Origin: Paenibacillus forsythiae T98
GTDB taxonomy: Bacteria; Bacillota; Bacilli; Paenibacillales; Paenibacillaceae
Direction: 5' to 3'
Assembly: GCF_000520735.1 (NCBI RefSeq)
Contig: NZ_ASSC01000142.1
Location: 1 to 54,724, forward strand
DNA length: 54,724 nucleotides
Shown: positions 34,968-42,530 of the stretch, one piece after another
How the letters are laid out: every line of letters begins with the position of its first letter
How positions within the stretch are numbered: position 1 is the first letter of the stretch
Program-made: the position numbers and the translations under genes
The notes under the pieces: model-generated
What the model saw: the letters and a program-made list of their open reading frames with translations, nothing else
The model's database searches: none
What the model was told of the DNA's origin: nothing

Positions 34968-35966
34968 CTACTCATAGCTTTTGCTTATCTCAAAAGGAGC
35001 GTTTCTGATTTCGGTAATATAAATATCGCAGTTGGGGAACTTTTCTGTCAGATAACGCTCATTGACGAACGGGCTTAAGCTGCCATCTTCACGAGCCTCC
35101 ACGAACGTATAACACGCCGGACCGAGTGAAGACAGCGCCGAGAAGCCGAATAATTCCTCCAGCCGGCAGAGAATCTCTCCGCATATCCGCTCATTGATTT
35201 TCAATTCGGCTCTTTTGGTTCCAGCCTTCGTAATCATCTTCATCGAACGGATAAACCCTTGAAAGTCGCTCTCGATAATAGCTGGAATTACACCCATTAG
35301 AGTGAAATAGGCGATTTCTTTCACTTCCTCTACGGGAACCGGAGTATACTTGGCGAAAAAAGCATCTTCTTCAGCTTTGCTTATCGAGGTGTGCAGCTTG
35401 GGAATTACTACAATCACCTTCCATGTACTCTTAATTTCGTGATTAAACAGAAACACCGGAGGCTTTTTGGAATGCTCGACGAAGTTCGCTTTTTCTTCTC
35501 CTAGCATGTATCCGCCGTCGACAATAAATTTCCCCAGCGTGTACGTTCCATATCCGATCCCCGATACACCCGCAAGCCCCAGCTTTTTTGAAATATCGAC
35601 AAAATCATACTCTGCATTCTCAAGTGAAACAATCCCGGTTGCCAGTGCATAGTACAGTTGGGTTTCCGATCCAATTCCGATGTGCTCGCTAATTTCATTC
35701 ACTACATTTATGTAATAGTTCGACTGAAACGAGTAGACCTCCTTAAGCTTGTCTATGTATTGCTTAACTTTATCCGGGTATTTACACTGATAGATTTCTT
35801 CATCGCTCTTCTCAATTTCCAGCTCCAGAAAAGGCTCCTTTAGAGCAAAGCCCAATCCGCCACAGCAACGCCCGCTGAAACCGTTCATATCAATACTATT
35901 GATGTGAATACGGTATCCGGTTTTAATGGAAACCTTCTTGAGGCTTTTAACCGTAGTATCTATCAT
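34968..35966 (-). CDS. Beta-RFAP synthase / C-glycoside synthase homologue (GHMP fold)
   Basis: A 332-residue GHMP-kinase-fold protein matching beta-ribofuranosylaminobenzene 5-phosphate synthases: YRIHINSIDMNG, GRCCGGLGFALKEP, the phosphate loop GIGSETQLYYALATG (~97-111), and AGVSGIGYGTYTLGKFIVDGG (~132-152). These enzymes join PRPP to an aromatic acid with loss of CO2 and PPi, making a C-riboside; archaeal and methylotroph forms serve methanopterin synthesis and relatives (ForT, PyfQ) make C-nucleoside antibiotics. ATG at 35966 follows GAAGGGGA. First gene of the operon; no methanopterin genes are nearby, so secondary metabolism is likelier. Confidence 0.85.
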   Translation of the reverse strand: MIDTTVKSLKKVSIKTGYRIHINSIDMNGFSGRCCGGLGFALKEPFLELEIEKSDEEIYQCKYPDKVKQYIDKLKEVYSFQSNYYINVVNEISEHIGIGSETQLYYALATGIVSLENAEYDFVDISKKLGLAGVSGIGYGTYTLGKFIVDGGYMLGEEKANFVEHSKKPPVFLFNHEIKSTWKVIVVIPKLHTSISKAEEDAFFAKYTPVPVEEVKEIAYFTLMGVIPAIIESDFQGFIRSMKMITKAGTKRAELKINERICGEILCRLEELFGFSALSSLGPACYTFVEAREDGSLSPFVNERYLTEKFPNCDIYITEIRNAPFEISKSYE

Positions 35967-36022
35967 TCATTACCAGTCCCCTTCAAACAAAGAATAAATA
36001 ACAACCAGCGATTCTTTGGGGC

Positions 36023-36063
36023 AAAAAAAGAGGCAAGCTGCATTGTTATATGCAACCCGCCTC
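36023..36063 (-). terminator. Leader terminator (attenuator) before the biosynthetic operon
   Basis: Arms at 36030-36043 and 36050-36063 pair over 14 positions (some G-U), loop of six; on the minus strand seven T follow. It lies between the promoter and the first gene, 57 bases upstream of the ATG, so transcription of the operon must read through it. Confidence 0.75.
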
Positions 36064-36072
36064 CATATTCAT
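36046..36072 (-). CDS. Possible leader peptide MNMEAGCI
   Basis: An eight-codon frame (MNMEAGCI) starting 36072, whose Cys codon lies in the first arm of the attenuator hairpin. Ribosome movement over it could influence termination. The Shine-Dalgarno (AGAG) is weak, so this is tentative. Confidence 0.3.
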   Translation of the reverse strand: MNMEAGCI

Positions 36073-36118
36073 GGTCAGCTCTAACCGTTTTACCGTCGAT
36101 CCTCTTAGAAAATATAGT

Positions 36119-36149
36119 ATTATCCTAACATTTTTTCCCTTGATGTCAA
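36119..36149 (-). promoter_or_regulatory. Candidate sigma-A promoter of the biosynthetic operon
   Basis: Minus strand TTGACA (36149-36144) and GATAAT (36124-36119), spacer 19 bases, longer than optimum. Start near 36112 gives a leader of about 145 bases including the attenuator. Confidence 0.5.
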
Positions 36150-36570
36150 TCTTTTTTTTAAAAATATATTTCCGAAGGCCCGCACGGCCTCCAGTATTTG
36201 CTTCGTGGTGATTTGACCGCCGATAAAACCAATCTGACCGGGTGCGGACGGGGCTGCCCCTTTACGGACGACAACGGCTTCTTGTCCGCCAGTCTATAAT
36301 CCTTTTGCTTCCCGCAGCTTATGAATCCGTTCTTTTACCGAGTCGTCAGGCGTCAATCATACCACCTATATCTGACCTCACAAGCTTAGCATACAGAGCC
36401 TTTCTTGTACCATTCTTTGGCTTTCTAGAGTGTTTCGCTAGCAGGTGCACCAACTCACGTACTTCATCCGGCCTCTGATCGGACCCTGCATGGTGTCCGA
36501 ATGCTCCATCCATGCCACCAGCTACCCATCTTAATTTCCCCCCGGACCAGAATTCTTCGTCATCCGGCAA
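36120..36570 (-). pseudogene. Degraded reading frame downstream of the nucleotidyltransferase
   Basis: Protein-like sequence in two frames. From 36570 to 36346: LRWVAGGMDGAFGHHAG and following basic helix, ending MIDA-stop. Overlapping in another frame from ~36353: PDDSVKERIHKLREAKGL, a TAG stop, then TGGQEAVVVRKG and GFIGGQITTKQILEAVRAF to a TAA at 36120. This fits one gene (or two) broken by a frameshift and a nonsense codon. I do not recognise the family. The biosynthetic operon promoter lies in its tail. Confidence 0.45.
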
Positions 36571-37355
36571 GGAACCGTCGACGGATTTAGCGCCGATCGG
36601 AACAACTCGTCAAGCCGCTGATCCTGGTCTCCATCAGAAGGCTGCATACTTGATGCGGCCCTCTCGTAATACGCGATTCTGTTCTCCAAAAATTCATTGA
36701 TCGGGTTGATCCTTAGTTCGTAGTCCATTTCGTCGCCAGCCCTTTTACGGTCCAGCAAGCCCGCAATAACCGCCTTAAGCTCGCTTTCCTTTGGCACTAA
36801 GCTATCAACAAGCCGGGCAAATTCTATAGGCGGCATGGAGTTATACTTCTCTATCCACTCACATGCCAGAATCGGGCGGAGAACATAGAAGTATTTTTTG
36901 ATCTTGACCTGATCCCCTTGCAGGTACTCCCGGTAGTTCCCCTTCGCCATGTGCAGGTAGTGGTGCATACATGACCTTGGGGAAAAGGTGAGCGGAGAGA
37001 TTCGGCGGATTTGCTCGGCTATCGCATAGTTCTCCCTATACACAATCGGGGACTGAAGCCACTCCAGCAACGGCGGATTCGACTTGCGAAACAAGTTCAA
37101 GGCTTTGCGCAGATCCCAACCATTGATATCCAGCCTGTCGCTGATCGGACGCTCGATCACATCCCGCTTGTCAAAAATAGATAAGTACCACTCTTCCGGC
37201 CTGATATAGATAAACCTTACGTCATAATCGCTATCTTTGGACGGGAAACCCCAGGCGCGGCTGCCCGATTCGCAAGCATACAAAATACGGACATTGTCTT
37301 CGCGCTCAATCCGCTCAAGCTCAGTCACAATCTGTTGATGGTAACTGCTGCTCAT
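36531..37355 (-). CDS. RlaP-type nucleotidyltransferase (COG3541)
   Basis: A 274-residue DNA-polymerase-beta-fold nucleotidyltransferase: ACESGSRAWGFPSKDSDYDVRF holds the GS and DxD catalytic motif, followed by YIRPEEWYLSI and LDINGWDLRKAL typical of the RlaP (RNA ligase associated pol beta) family. Predicted to add or edit nucleotides at RNA ends in repair systems. ATG at 37355 with AAGGAGGG. It follows the slipin gene after a 147-base gap containing a long inverted repeat. The last ~25 residues are unusual and overlap the degraded frame below, so the natural C-terminus may have been altered. Confidence 0.82.
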   Translation of the reverse strand: MSSSYHQQIVTELERIEREDNVRILYACESGSRAWGFPSKDSDYDVRFIYIRPEEWYLSIFDKRDVIERPISDRLDINGWDLRKALNLFRKSNPPLLEWLQSPIVYRENYAIAEQIRRISPLTFSPRSCMHHYLHMAKGNYREYLQGDQVKIKKYFYVLRPILACEWIEKYNSMPPIEFARLVDSLVPKESELKAVIAGLLDRKRAGDEMDYELRINPINEFLENRIAYYERAASSMQPSDGDQDQRLDELFRSALNPSTVPCRMTKNSGPGGN

Positions 37356-37386
37356 ATAAATCCCTCCTTAGGGGACGGATATAAAT

Positions 37387-37412
37387 GGCCTTGGACATCA
37401 ATGTCCAGGGCC
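37387..37412. repeat. 26-base inverted repeat between slipin and nucleotidyltransferase genes
   Basis: GGCCTTGGACAT (37387-37398) and ATGTCCAGGGCC (37401-37412) are complementary apart from one T-G pair, spacer two bases. No T-run, so it may be a protein-binding palindrome or a processing hairpin in the transcript. Confidence 0.5.
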
Positions 37413-37502
37413 CGGATTACATAAAACTGCTATTCCTGCATCGGCAGAACGATTTAACAATCGGTTTGGTTGATGAAAAGAAAACATAGTGTTCTTTATT
37501 TG

Positions 37503-38609
37503 CTATCTGCTCTTTTCACCAAGCAAAGCGTTCAACCGCTCCAACAGGTCTCCGCCTCCCGTTAAAGAGATGGATCCGATCTTCTCGCATATTTTTTCGA
37601 GGAATTCCAGCTCTTTAAGACGGAACAACGTCTGATTCTCGTCCATCAGCTTGGCTGTATTAAGCAGACTTCGGGTCGAGGCGGTTTCTTCCCGACGAAT
37701 GATCAGATTCGCCTGCGCTCTCTTCTCCGCAAGCAGGACAGTGTTTAGGATATCTCTCATTTCCCCCGGCAAAACGACATCCTTAACTCCCGTGCTCAGG
37801 AAATGCACTCCGAACTCTTCCCCCTTCTCACGTAAACGGGATAGTATGAACGACGTAACGTCCTCTTTTCGTTTCAATAGATCGTCCAATTTAAGAGTTC
37901 CGACATATTCACGAAGCATAAGTTGAAGCTGGATATGGATTTGCTCTTCAAACGACTTTATTTCCAAAGCGCGTAATGGCTTTACGATCTTGTATTGACA
38001 AACGAAGTTTAACCGCAGCGTAACTTTGTCTTCTGTCATGATTTCCTGGCCGATGAGATCCATTTGCTGTTGTCTCAAATCAATCGTCTTTACCATAGTT
38101 GAAACTGGACCTCTCCAGAAGTGGTACTTGCCAGGGGAAAGCTCTCGTTGTAAAACATGATCATAAAACAAAAATCCGGATTCGTAGCTCGCGATTTCGT
38201 AGGGCTGTACATTGGCTGTAAGCTTCGGTACAATCGAACGGTCTATCTCTACAGGCAACTCAGGTTGTCTGATATCCGTATGCAAAAAGGAATGTTTTTT
38301 AAGTATGTTCCAAAAGGCGTAGACACCCGGCTTAAGCAGTTGTACGAATTGCCCGTCCTCGTAATGCAGAACGTATTCGTGATCTTGCACTCGTACGATA
38401 TCGAGCTCTCGCAAGAGGTTTTCATCCTGAAGGAACAACTGCAAATCTTTACCCTCTACAACGAACGGTTTTGCGATATTCAATACCACAACTGTGGGTT
38501 GTAACCACAATAAATAGTGATAGGTCCCCGGAATCAGCTTTTTCACATAACTTCCTTTATGAAAGAGCAAACCACGCTGGTCAGCTTGTATTGTTACTTT
38601 TTTAAACAT
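37503..38609 (-). CDS. Slipin-family SPFH/Band-7 protein
   Basis: A 368-residue protein with an unusual N-terminal part (repeated PGTYHYLLW, PGVYAFWN, PGKYHFWRG modules) and a slipin-like Band-7 domain from ~150 to 290 (MTEDKVTLRLNFVCQYKI, VLPGEMRDILNTVLLAEKRAQANLI), then a coiled-coil tail. There is no N-terminal membrane helix, unlike classical slipins. This form is the cofactor/scaffold described in bacterial RNA-repair operons together with a tRNA-like RNA, which lies upstream here. ATG at 38609 with AAGGGGG. Followed by RlaP. Confidence 0.82.
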   Translation of the reverse strand: MFKKVTIQADQRGLLFHKGSYVKKLIPGTYHYLLWLQPTVVVLNIAKPFVVEGKDLQLFLQDENLLRELDIVRVQDHEYVLHYEDGQFVQLLKPGVYAFWNILKKHSFLHTDIRQPELPVEIDRSIVPKLTANVQPYEIASYESGFLFYDHVLQRELSPGKYHFWRGPVSTMVKTIDLRQQQMDLIGQEIMTEDKVTLRLNFVCQYKIVKPLRALEIKSFEEQIHIQLQLMLREYVGTLKLDDLLKRKEDVTSFILSRLREKGEEFGVHFLSTGVKDVVLPGEMRDILNTVLLAEKRAQANLIIRREETASTRSLLNTAKLMDENQTLFRLKELEFLEKICEKIGSISLTGGGDLLERLNALLGEKSR

Positions 38610-38622
38610 CTTCGTTACCCCC

Positions 38623-38817
38623 TTAATGGTTCGACCATTGGGTGTAGAATCCCACTGCGGTTCCGGCGGAATCTCGTTTTAGATAAGCGATCTGCCAGGG
38701 ATTTTTAAGGACATTTGATTCAGGAGGGTGACCCTGCTTCAGCCATCCTTCTTCCTCTTCCATCCTAAAAAGCCCCCGGAATTTCGCTCCATCGGTATCC
38801 ACGGATTGCAAGGCCAA
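38623..38817 (-). CDS. Small hypothetical protein upstream of slipin
   Basis: A frame of up to 64 residues from TTG 38817, or 46 from ATG 38763 (MEEEEGWLKQG), ending GFYTQWSNH 13 bases before the slipin start. Composition and codon use look coding (NPWQIAYLKRDSAGTAVGFY). The ribosome binding site is weak for every start. No family recognised. It may be translated from the same transcript that carries the tRNA-like RNA. Confidence 0.45.
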   Translation of the reverse strand: MALQSVDTDGAKFRGLFRMEEEEGWLKQGHPPESNVLKNPWQIAYLKRDSAGTAVGFYTQWSNH

Positions 38818-38829
38818 CCTGCAGTGCGC

Positions 38830-38918
38830 TCAAACTAGCCGCCGGGGATTCTACCCTTTGGTCTTAGTACAATTTCTCGCTCGATTGGAAGTCGAGTATT
38901 CTACCAGATTCGCGTCAC
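38830..38918 (-). ncRNA. tRNA-Gly-like element B upstream of slipin
   Basis: On the minus strand: D-arm-like CTGGTAGAATAC (38907-38896), a perfect anticodon arm CTCGA-CTTCCAA-TCGAG (38896-38880) with anticodon TCC, a long variable stretch, and a T-arm-like GGGTAGAATCCCC (38856-38844). The acceptor stem cannot be formed and there is no CCA, so it is not a normal tRNA-Gly. It directly follows element A. Burroughs and Aravind described a tRNA-like RNA with Band-7 repair systems; this appears to be an example. Confidence 0.55.
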
Positions 38919-39026
38919 AGGCGATTGGGGAATCGAACCCCAAATAGTGGCTTCTTACCGATCGATCGTACAGGATACCGCAACATACCATGCACGGCAC
39001 TGCGGGATAAATCGATATCCCCGCCT
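38918..39026 (-). ncRNA. tRNA-like element A upstream of slipin
   Basis: On the minus strand: acceptor-like AGGCGGG (39026-39020) pairs at six of seven positions with ATCGCCT (38925-38919); next to it is a perfect T-arm TGGGG-TTCGATT-CCCCA (38942-38926). A strong hairpin replaces the D-arm (39001-39024). Length ~109 bases and no canonical anticodon arm, so it is tRNA-like, not tRNA. Probably co-transcribed with slipin or processed from its leader. Confidence 0.55.
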
Positions 39027-39175
39027 CGTTACGACCGTCCGAACAAGAGCCAATGTATGATTAAACGCCATTTGGCGTTTACCACCTTACTCAATGCATC
39101 TAACAGGTTCTATCATCGCGCAATTCACTCTGATCGAACATGGCAAAAGTATTACGACGAACATAAACTTTTCCA

Positions 39176-39204
39176 TTTGCCCCATATCCCTCCCCTGTTA
39201 CAAT
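39176..39204 (+). promoter_or_regulatory. Candidate promoter of the WYL pair
   Basis: TTGCCC (39177-39182), 16 bases, TACAAT (39199-39204), about 35 bases before the TTG start. The intergenic region 38818-39238 otherwise holds the tRNA-like elements and an AAACGCC/GGCGTTT hairpin at 39063-39080. Confidence 0.4.
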
Positions 39205-39238
39205 AAAAGAAGAAGCTTCATTTGAACGGGGGATTATT

Positions 39239-40549
39239 TTGGCTAGAGAAAGCTTTGATAAAGAAATTCAATTCCTGCGCATGCTTGTGCTGACAAGCGG
39301 CGCATTCAGCAGGCAGCAGTTCGCCGAGCGGCTCGGCATTTCCGTCCATACCTTTGATAAAACAATCCGGCGGCTAAAGGATGTCGTAAGCTCCATGCAC
39401 CAGCATTTACCGCAGGAACAGCGCAAGGAATTATCCGAAACCATCCGGTTCAGCTATTATGACTCCGCCGATCCGCTGCTCTTGTTTCTGTTTCGGGCCA
39501 AATCCGTCAAGGAATCCGAAAGCCAAAGAATTTCACTGCTTTTGGGTGCGATGAATGAACAGGCTTTGACGGCGATGGAACTGCTCGATATGTACTGCGG
39601 CAGTCTGTCTCCGGGCCTTCCGCTGCCTGACGAGAAGACCATTCGGTCGGACCTCAAGTATCTGGAAGAGGTGGGCGTCATCAAGAGGGAATCGGGGCCT
39701 CGCCCCTACCGGTATCGCATTCAGGATGAGCTGGTCCGGAGCCTGTCGGATGAGGAGCTTATGGATTTGTATGATTTTGTGGATGTGATGGCGAACACGC
39801 AGGTGCCTTCCGTTCAAGGCTATCTGCTGCGTGACGGACTCAAGAAGCATCTGCTGCGCAATCAGGCCAGGCAGCACGCTGTCGAGCCATTTTTATATAA
39901 ATATCACTATTACTCGCGAATTCTGGATGAAGCGCATCTGTTCACACTGCTTCATGCCATCCGTCAACGCCGCAAGGTCCATTTTCTCTACTTCTCGCCA
40001 AAGTCTGAACAAAGCTACGTCGCCAGGAGCACCAACCCCTTATTTGAGCGGGGTACGGAGGGCAAAACCGAAAAGACGCTTCCGCTCAAGATCGTGTACG
40101 ATCATCAATATGGAAGATGGTATCTGCTGTCCTACGGCAGAGAGGGCATTCGGAAATACCGGATGGAAGGGATCACCCAAATCGAAGAGGATGAATCCGT
40201 AAATGAGGCTTGGTATGAGGAAAAAAAGCATGAGCTTGCCGAGAAAATACGGTACAGTTGGCTGATTGATACCGGCCGGCCAGTGACGGTGCGCGCCCGG
40301 TTTTATAATCCGGAAGACTCTGAACCGAACTTCGTCAAGGAGCGGGTACGGCTTCAGGGACAGTGGGGACAAATTGTGATGGAAGATGAGCATTCCTTCC
40401 TCTACGAAATCACCGTAAACGGGACTACCGAAATCAAGCCGTGGCTGCGCAGCTTCGGTTCCAGCTGCGAGGTTCTGGAGCCCGCTCGGCTCCGCCGGGA
40501 AATGATTGCCGAATGGAAGGAGATACAGGCCTACTATGAATCTGTTTGA
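39239..40549 (+). CDS. WYL-domain transcriptional regulator
   Basis: A 436-residue protein: N-terminal helix-turn-helix (SRQQFAERLGISVHTFDKTIRRLKD), a central region with a second winged-helix-like segment, and a WYL domain (~residue 235 on: RQRRKVHFLYF, KTLPLKIVYDHQYGRWYLLSYGR) with WCX-like C-terminus. WYL domains bind nucleic acid or nucleotide ligands and control stress and repair genes. TTG start at 39239 after GGGGGA. Divergent from the tRNA-like/slipin unit; coupled to a second WYL gene. Probably senses broken RNA or DNA and controls the island; inferred. Confidence 0.82.
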   Translation: MARESFDKEIQFLRMLVLTSGAFSRQQFAERLGISVHTFDKTIRRLKDVVSSMHQHLPQEQRKELSETIRFSYYDSADPLLLFLFRAKSVKESESQRISLLLGAMNEQALTAMELLDMYCGSLSPGLPLPDEKTIRSDLKYLEEVGVIKRESGPRPYRYRIQDELVRSLSDEELMDLYDFVDVMANTQVPSVQGYLLRDGLKKHLLRNQARQHAVEPFLYKYHYYSRILDEAHLFTLLHAIRQRRKVHFLYFSPKSEQSYVARSTNPLFERGTEGKTEKTLPLKIVYDHQYGRWYLLSYGREGIRKYRMEGITQIEEDESVNEAWYEEKKHELAEKIRYSWLIDTGRPVTVRARFYNPEDSEPNFVKERVRLQGQWGQIVMEDEHSFLYEITVNGTTEIKPWLRSFGSSCEVLEPARLRREMIAEWKEIQAYYESV

Positions 40550-41360
40550 GAAAATCTTTAACCACCAGATCATCTCCCGGTTGGAGGATTCCGGCACCTT
40601 CATGGTCACCTCGCACGAACGGGCATGGCTGAAGACGATGCTGGATCATCCCGCTGCGGCTGATGCTTTCACTCCAGGCACATTGGACAAGCTGCGTTCG
40701 ATCCTGGAGCCGGATCAAGTCATGGATACTTCCCGCCACTTGATTGAAAAAGCCCGAAGTCAGGAGCAGCAGGTCTATCACCCGCTCCTGCGGCCTCTGC
40801 GCCGCCACATCATGAACAAGACCGGAATCCGGTTAACCTACCAGATCAAGAGCGGGCGCGTGAACACCGACCATTCAGGCTGTCCGTATAAATTGGAATA
40901 CTCCATGGTCAAAAGAGAATGGTATCTGCTCTGGTATCACACCCGGCATCACGCCTTCATGCGAACCAGACTAAAGAACATTCACTCTGTTGCGGCAGAG
41001 CCTATGGAGCCGTCCATGGCAGAAGGCATACTGAAGAAGCTCGGAAAGAAGCTGGATTCGCGTAGAAGTGAGGCGGTCATCGAAATCATCCGCGATTATA
41101 ACGAAGAGCTGTCCCGCATCCTGTACGCCTTCTCCAGCTTCGAAAAAAATGTGGAGTACGATACAGAGAACGATACCTACCGGGTCAGAGTCTCCCTATC
41201 TGCGGATGAATTGGAGTATTTACTGTCCAAGCTTCGTTTTCTGGGGAAGCGGGTTCGGGTAATGGAGGGCGATTATTTAAAAAGAAGGATGCTGGAAGCG
41301 TCGACGAAGGCTTTGGATCGTTACGGGGTTATTTCGGAGGGTGAGGAGTTGTCTTCGTAA
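40536..41360 (+). CDS. Second WYL-domain protein
   Basis: A 274-residue protein lacking an obvious N-terminal HTH, with a WYL domain (KTGIRLTYQIKSGRVN, PYKLEYSMVKREWYLLWYHTRHHAFMRTRLKNI) and a C-terminal dimerisation-like region. ATG 40536 lies inside the end of the first WYL gene, so translation is coupled; GGAG is ~13 bases upstream. Likely forms a heteromer with the upstream regulator, as seen for paired WYL proteins. Confidence 0.75.
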   Translation: MNLFEKIFNHQIISRLEDSGTFMVTSHERAWLKTMLDHPAAADAFTPGTLDKLRSILEPDQVMDTSRHLIEKARSQEQQVYHPLLRPLRRHIMNKTGIRLTYQIKSGRVNTDHSGCPYKLEYSMVKREWYLLWYHTRHHAFMRTRLKNIHSVAAEPMEPSMAEGILKKLGKKLDSRRSEAVIEIIRDYNEELSRILYAFSSFEKNVEYDTENDTYRVRVSLSADELEYLLSKLRFLGKRVRVMEGDYLKRRMLEASTKALDRYGVISEGEELSS

Positions 41361-41449
41361 TCCGGCAGGAAGGCTGCGCTGCTGACAAAGCAGTTGTAAC
41401 TACAGCGGGCAACCTGCCTGCCTCCTATGTCATTCACACCTTGACAAGC

Positions 41450-42340
41450 TCATAATATAGATTTATAAAAATGTTCCATGTCTGTATGACTTGGCAGCCC
41501 AGAGACCTGCCCGTCTCCAATTTCAATAACCGTCCATTCTCCGCTTGCGGTTTTGGCAATATCCATCGTAAAAAACGGGCTCGCTACGCCCTTGGCTAAC
41601 TCTGTAAACGAATCAAGGTCTGTAATGCCCTGCTGGTAGACCGCCTCATCCCAATACTCTGTACATGCAATCAGCTTGTGATGAAGAAAAAAAAGCCGGT
41701 ACTCATTCGATAAAGGCATACCGCTTTTCGGATGCCTGGTGAGCTGCTCCAATTGAATAAACTCTCGAATTACGATGCCGCCATTAAGCTCCGAGCCTTG
41801 ACGATCAATAAAGTTTCGAAGAACCTTTAGAACCCTGTGCTTGTCGGAAGCGTCAGGGATATAGCAGGCTTCTTCCCACTCATGCTTTCTGGATTTTACG
41901 TAATCCTTGACAATAACCGGTTTGTTCTCGAATATGCGCATCTTCTCAAACAGAATGTCAAACCCATTTGAAAGTTCTTTCATTTCGAGCCAAATACTCT
42001 GAGGGGTAGCCTGTTTAATTGCCTCATAAGAATAAGGAAAGTAGTGTCCATTTCTATATTCCGCAGGAGAGTTGATCAAGACGACATTTTTCCGCTCTAG
42101 TGTGTGATACAGTTGTTCGTAATCATGCGGCTTTAACATCCATCCTCTGTAGATGAACCTTTCGGGTGCTTCGAATGCTGGAACTCGCTTAACTGCTGTA
42201 GTTAACTCCCCATCGAGAAGGGACTCGAGCGAAATCAAATGGACATCCATTCCTAGCTTTCGGGCACATTTGTACTCCTGTTCATATTCCATGTCTACAG
42301 CCTTATTATTCAAGGGATCAGAGCAAAATAAAATCTTCAT
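41450..42340 (-). CDS. ATP-grasp protein, R2K clade (DUF4343-like)
   Basis: A 296-residue ATP-grasp-like protein: MKILFCSDPLNNKAVD N-terminal Rossmann-like part, KPVIVKDYVKSRKHEWEEAC with the nucleotide-binding Lys, IVIREFIQLEQL, EYRLFFL and a C-terminal ITVIEIGDGQVSGLP-type metal site (WTVIEIGDGQVSG). R2K ATP-grasp proteins are found in conflict and RNA/peptide-modification contexts and probably form an amide or peptide-like bond. ATG at 42340 with GGAGGATACC. Separately transcribed on the minus strand inside the repair island. Confidence 0.72.
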   Translation of the reverse strand: MKILFCSDPLNNKAVDMEYEQEYKCARKLGMDVHLISLESLLDGELTTAVKRVPAFEAPERFIYRGWMLKPHDYEQLYHTLERKNVVLINSPAEYRNGHYFPYSYEAIKQATPQSIWLEMKELSNGFDILFEKMRIFENKPVIVKDYVKSRKHEWEEACYIPDASDKHRVLKVLRNFIDRQGSELNGGIVIREFIQLEQLTRHPKSGMPLSNEYRLFFLHHKLIACTEYWDEAVYQQGITDLDSFTELAKGVASPFFTMDIAKTASGEWTVIEIGDGQVSGLPSHTDMEHFYKSIL

Positions 42341-42477
42341 CCGGTATCCTCCACACAACAATAATTCTAACCAAAACCACCTTGTCCTGAGGTTTACATT
42401 TCCATTATAAAGAAACCTATTTGCATCGACAACGTCTATCTATACAGACAACGACAAACTTTTGATGAGGTGAAACT

Positions 42478-42501
42478 ATGAAGATATTAGACGGCCTCTA
42501 G
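42478..42501 (+). CDS. Possible leader peptide MKILDGL
   Basis: A seven-codon frame with an excellent site GAGGTGAAACT right before its ATG, ending 29 bases before the start of the 55-aa gene. It may set translation of the following gene. Upstream (42429-42455) lie direct GACAACG repeats flanking a GTCTATCTATACAGAC near-palindrome that could be an operator. Confidence 0.35.
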   Translation: MKILDGL

Positions 42502-42530
42502 CTTCCCGTAAGGAGGGGTTAGAGAGCCAA

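Noticed and set aside
36023-36149. T-box riboswitch for cysteine in the cluster leader
   Set aside because: The leader is only about 50 bases before the terminator and lacks the AGGGTGGnACCGCG antiterminator sequence.
38880-38896. Genuine tRNA-Gly(TCC) gene
   Set aside because: The anticodon arm is perfect but the acceptor stem and CCA are missing and the T-arm consensus is altered.
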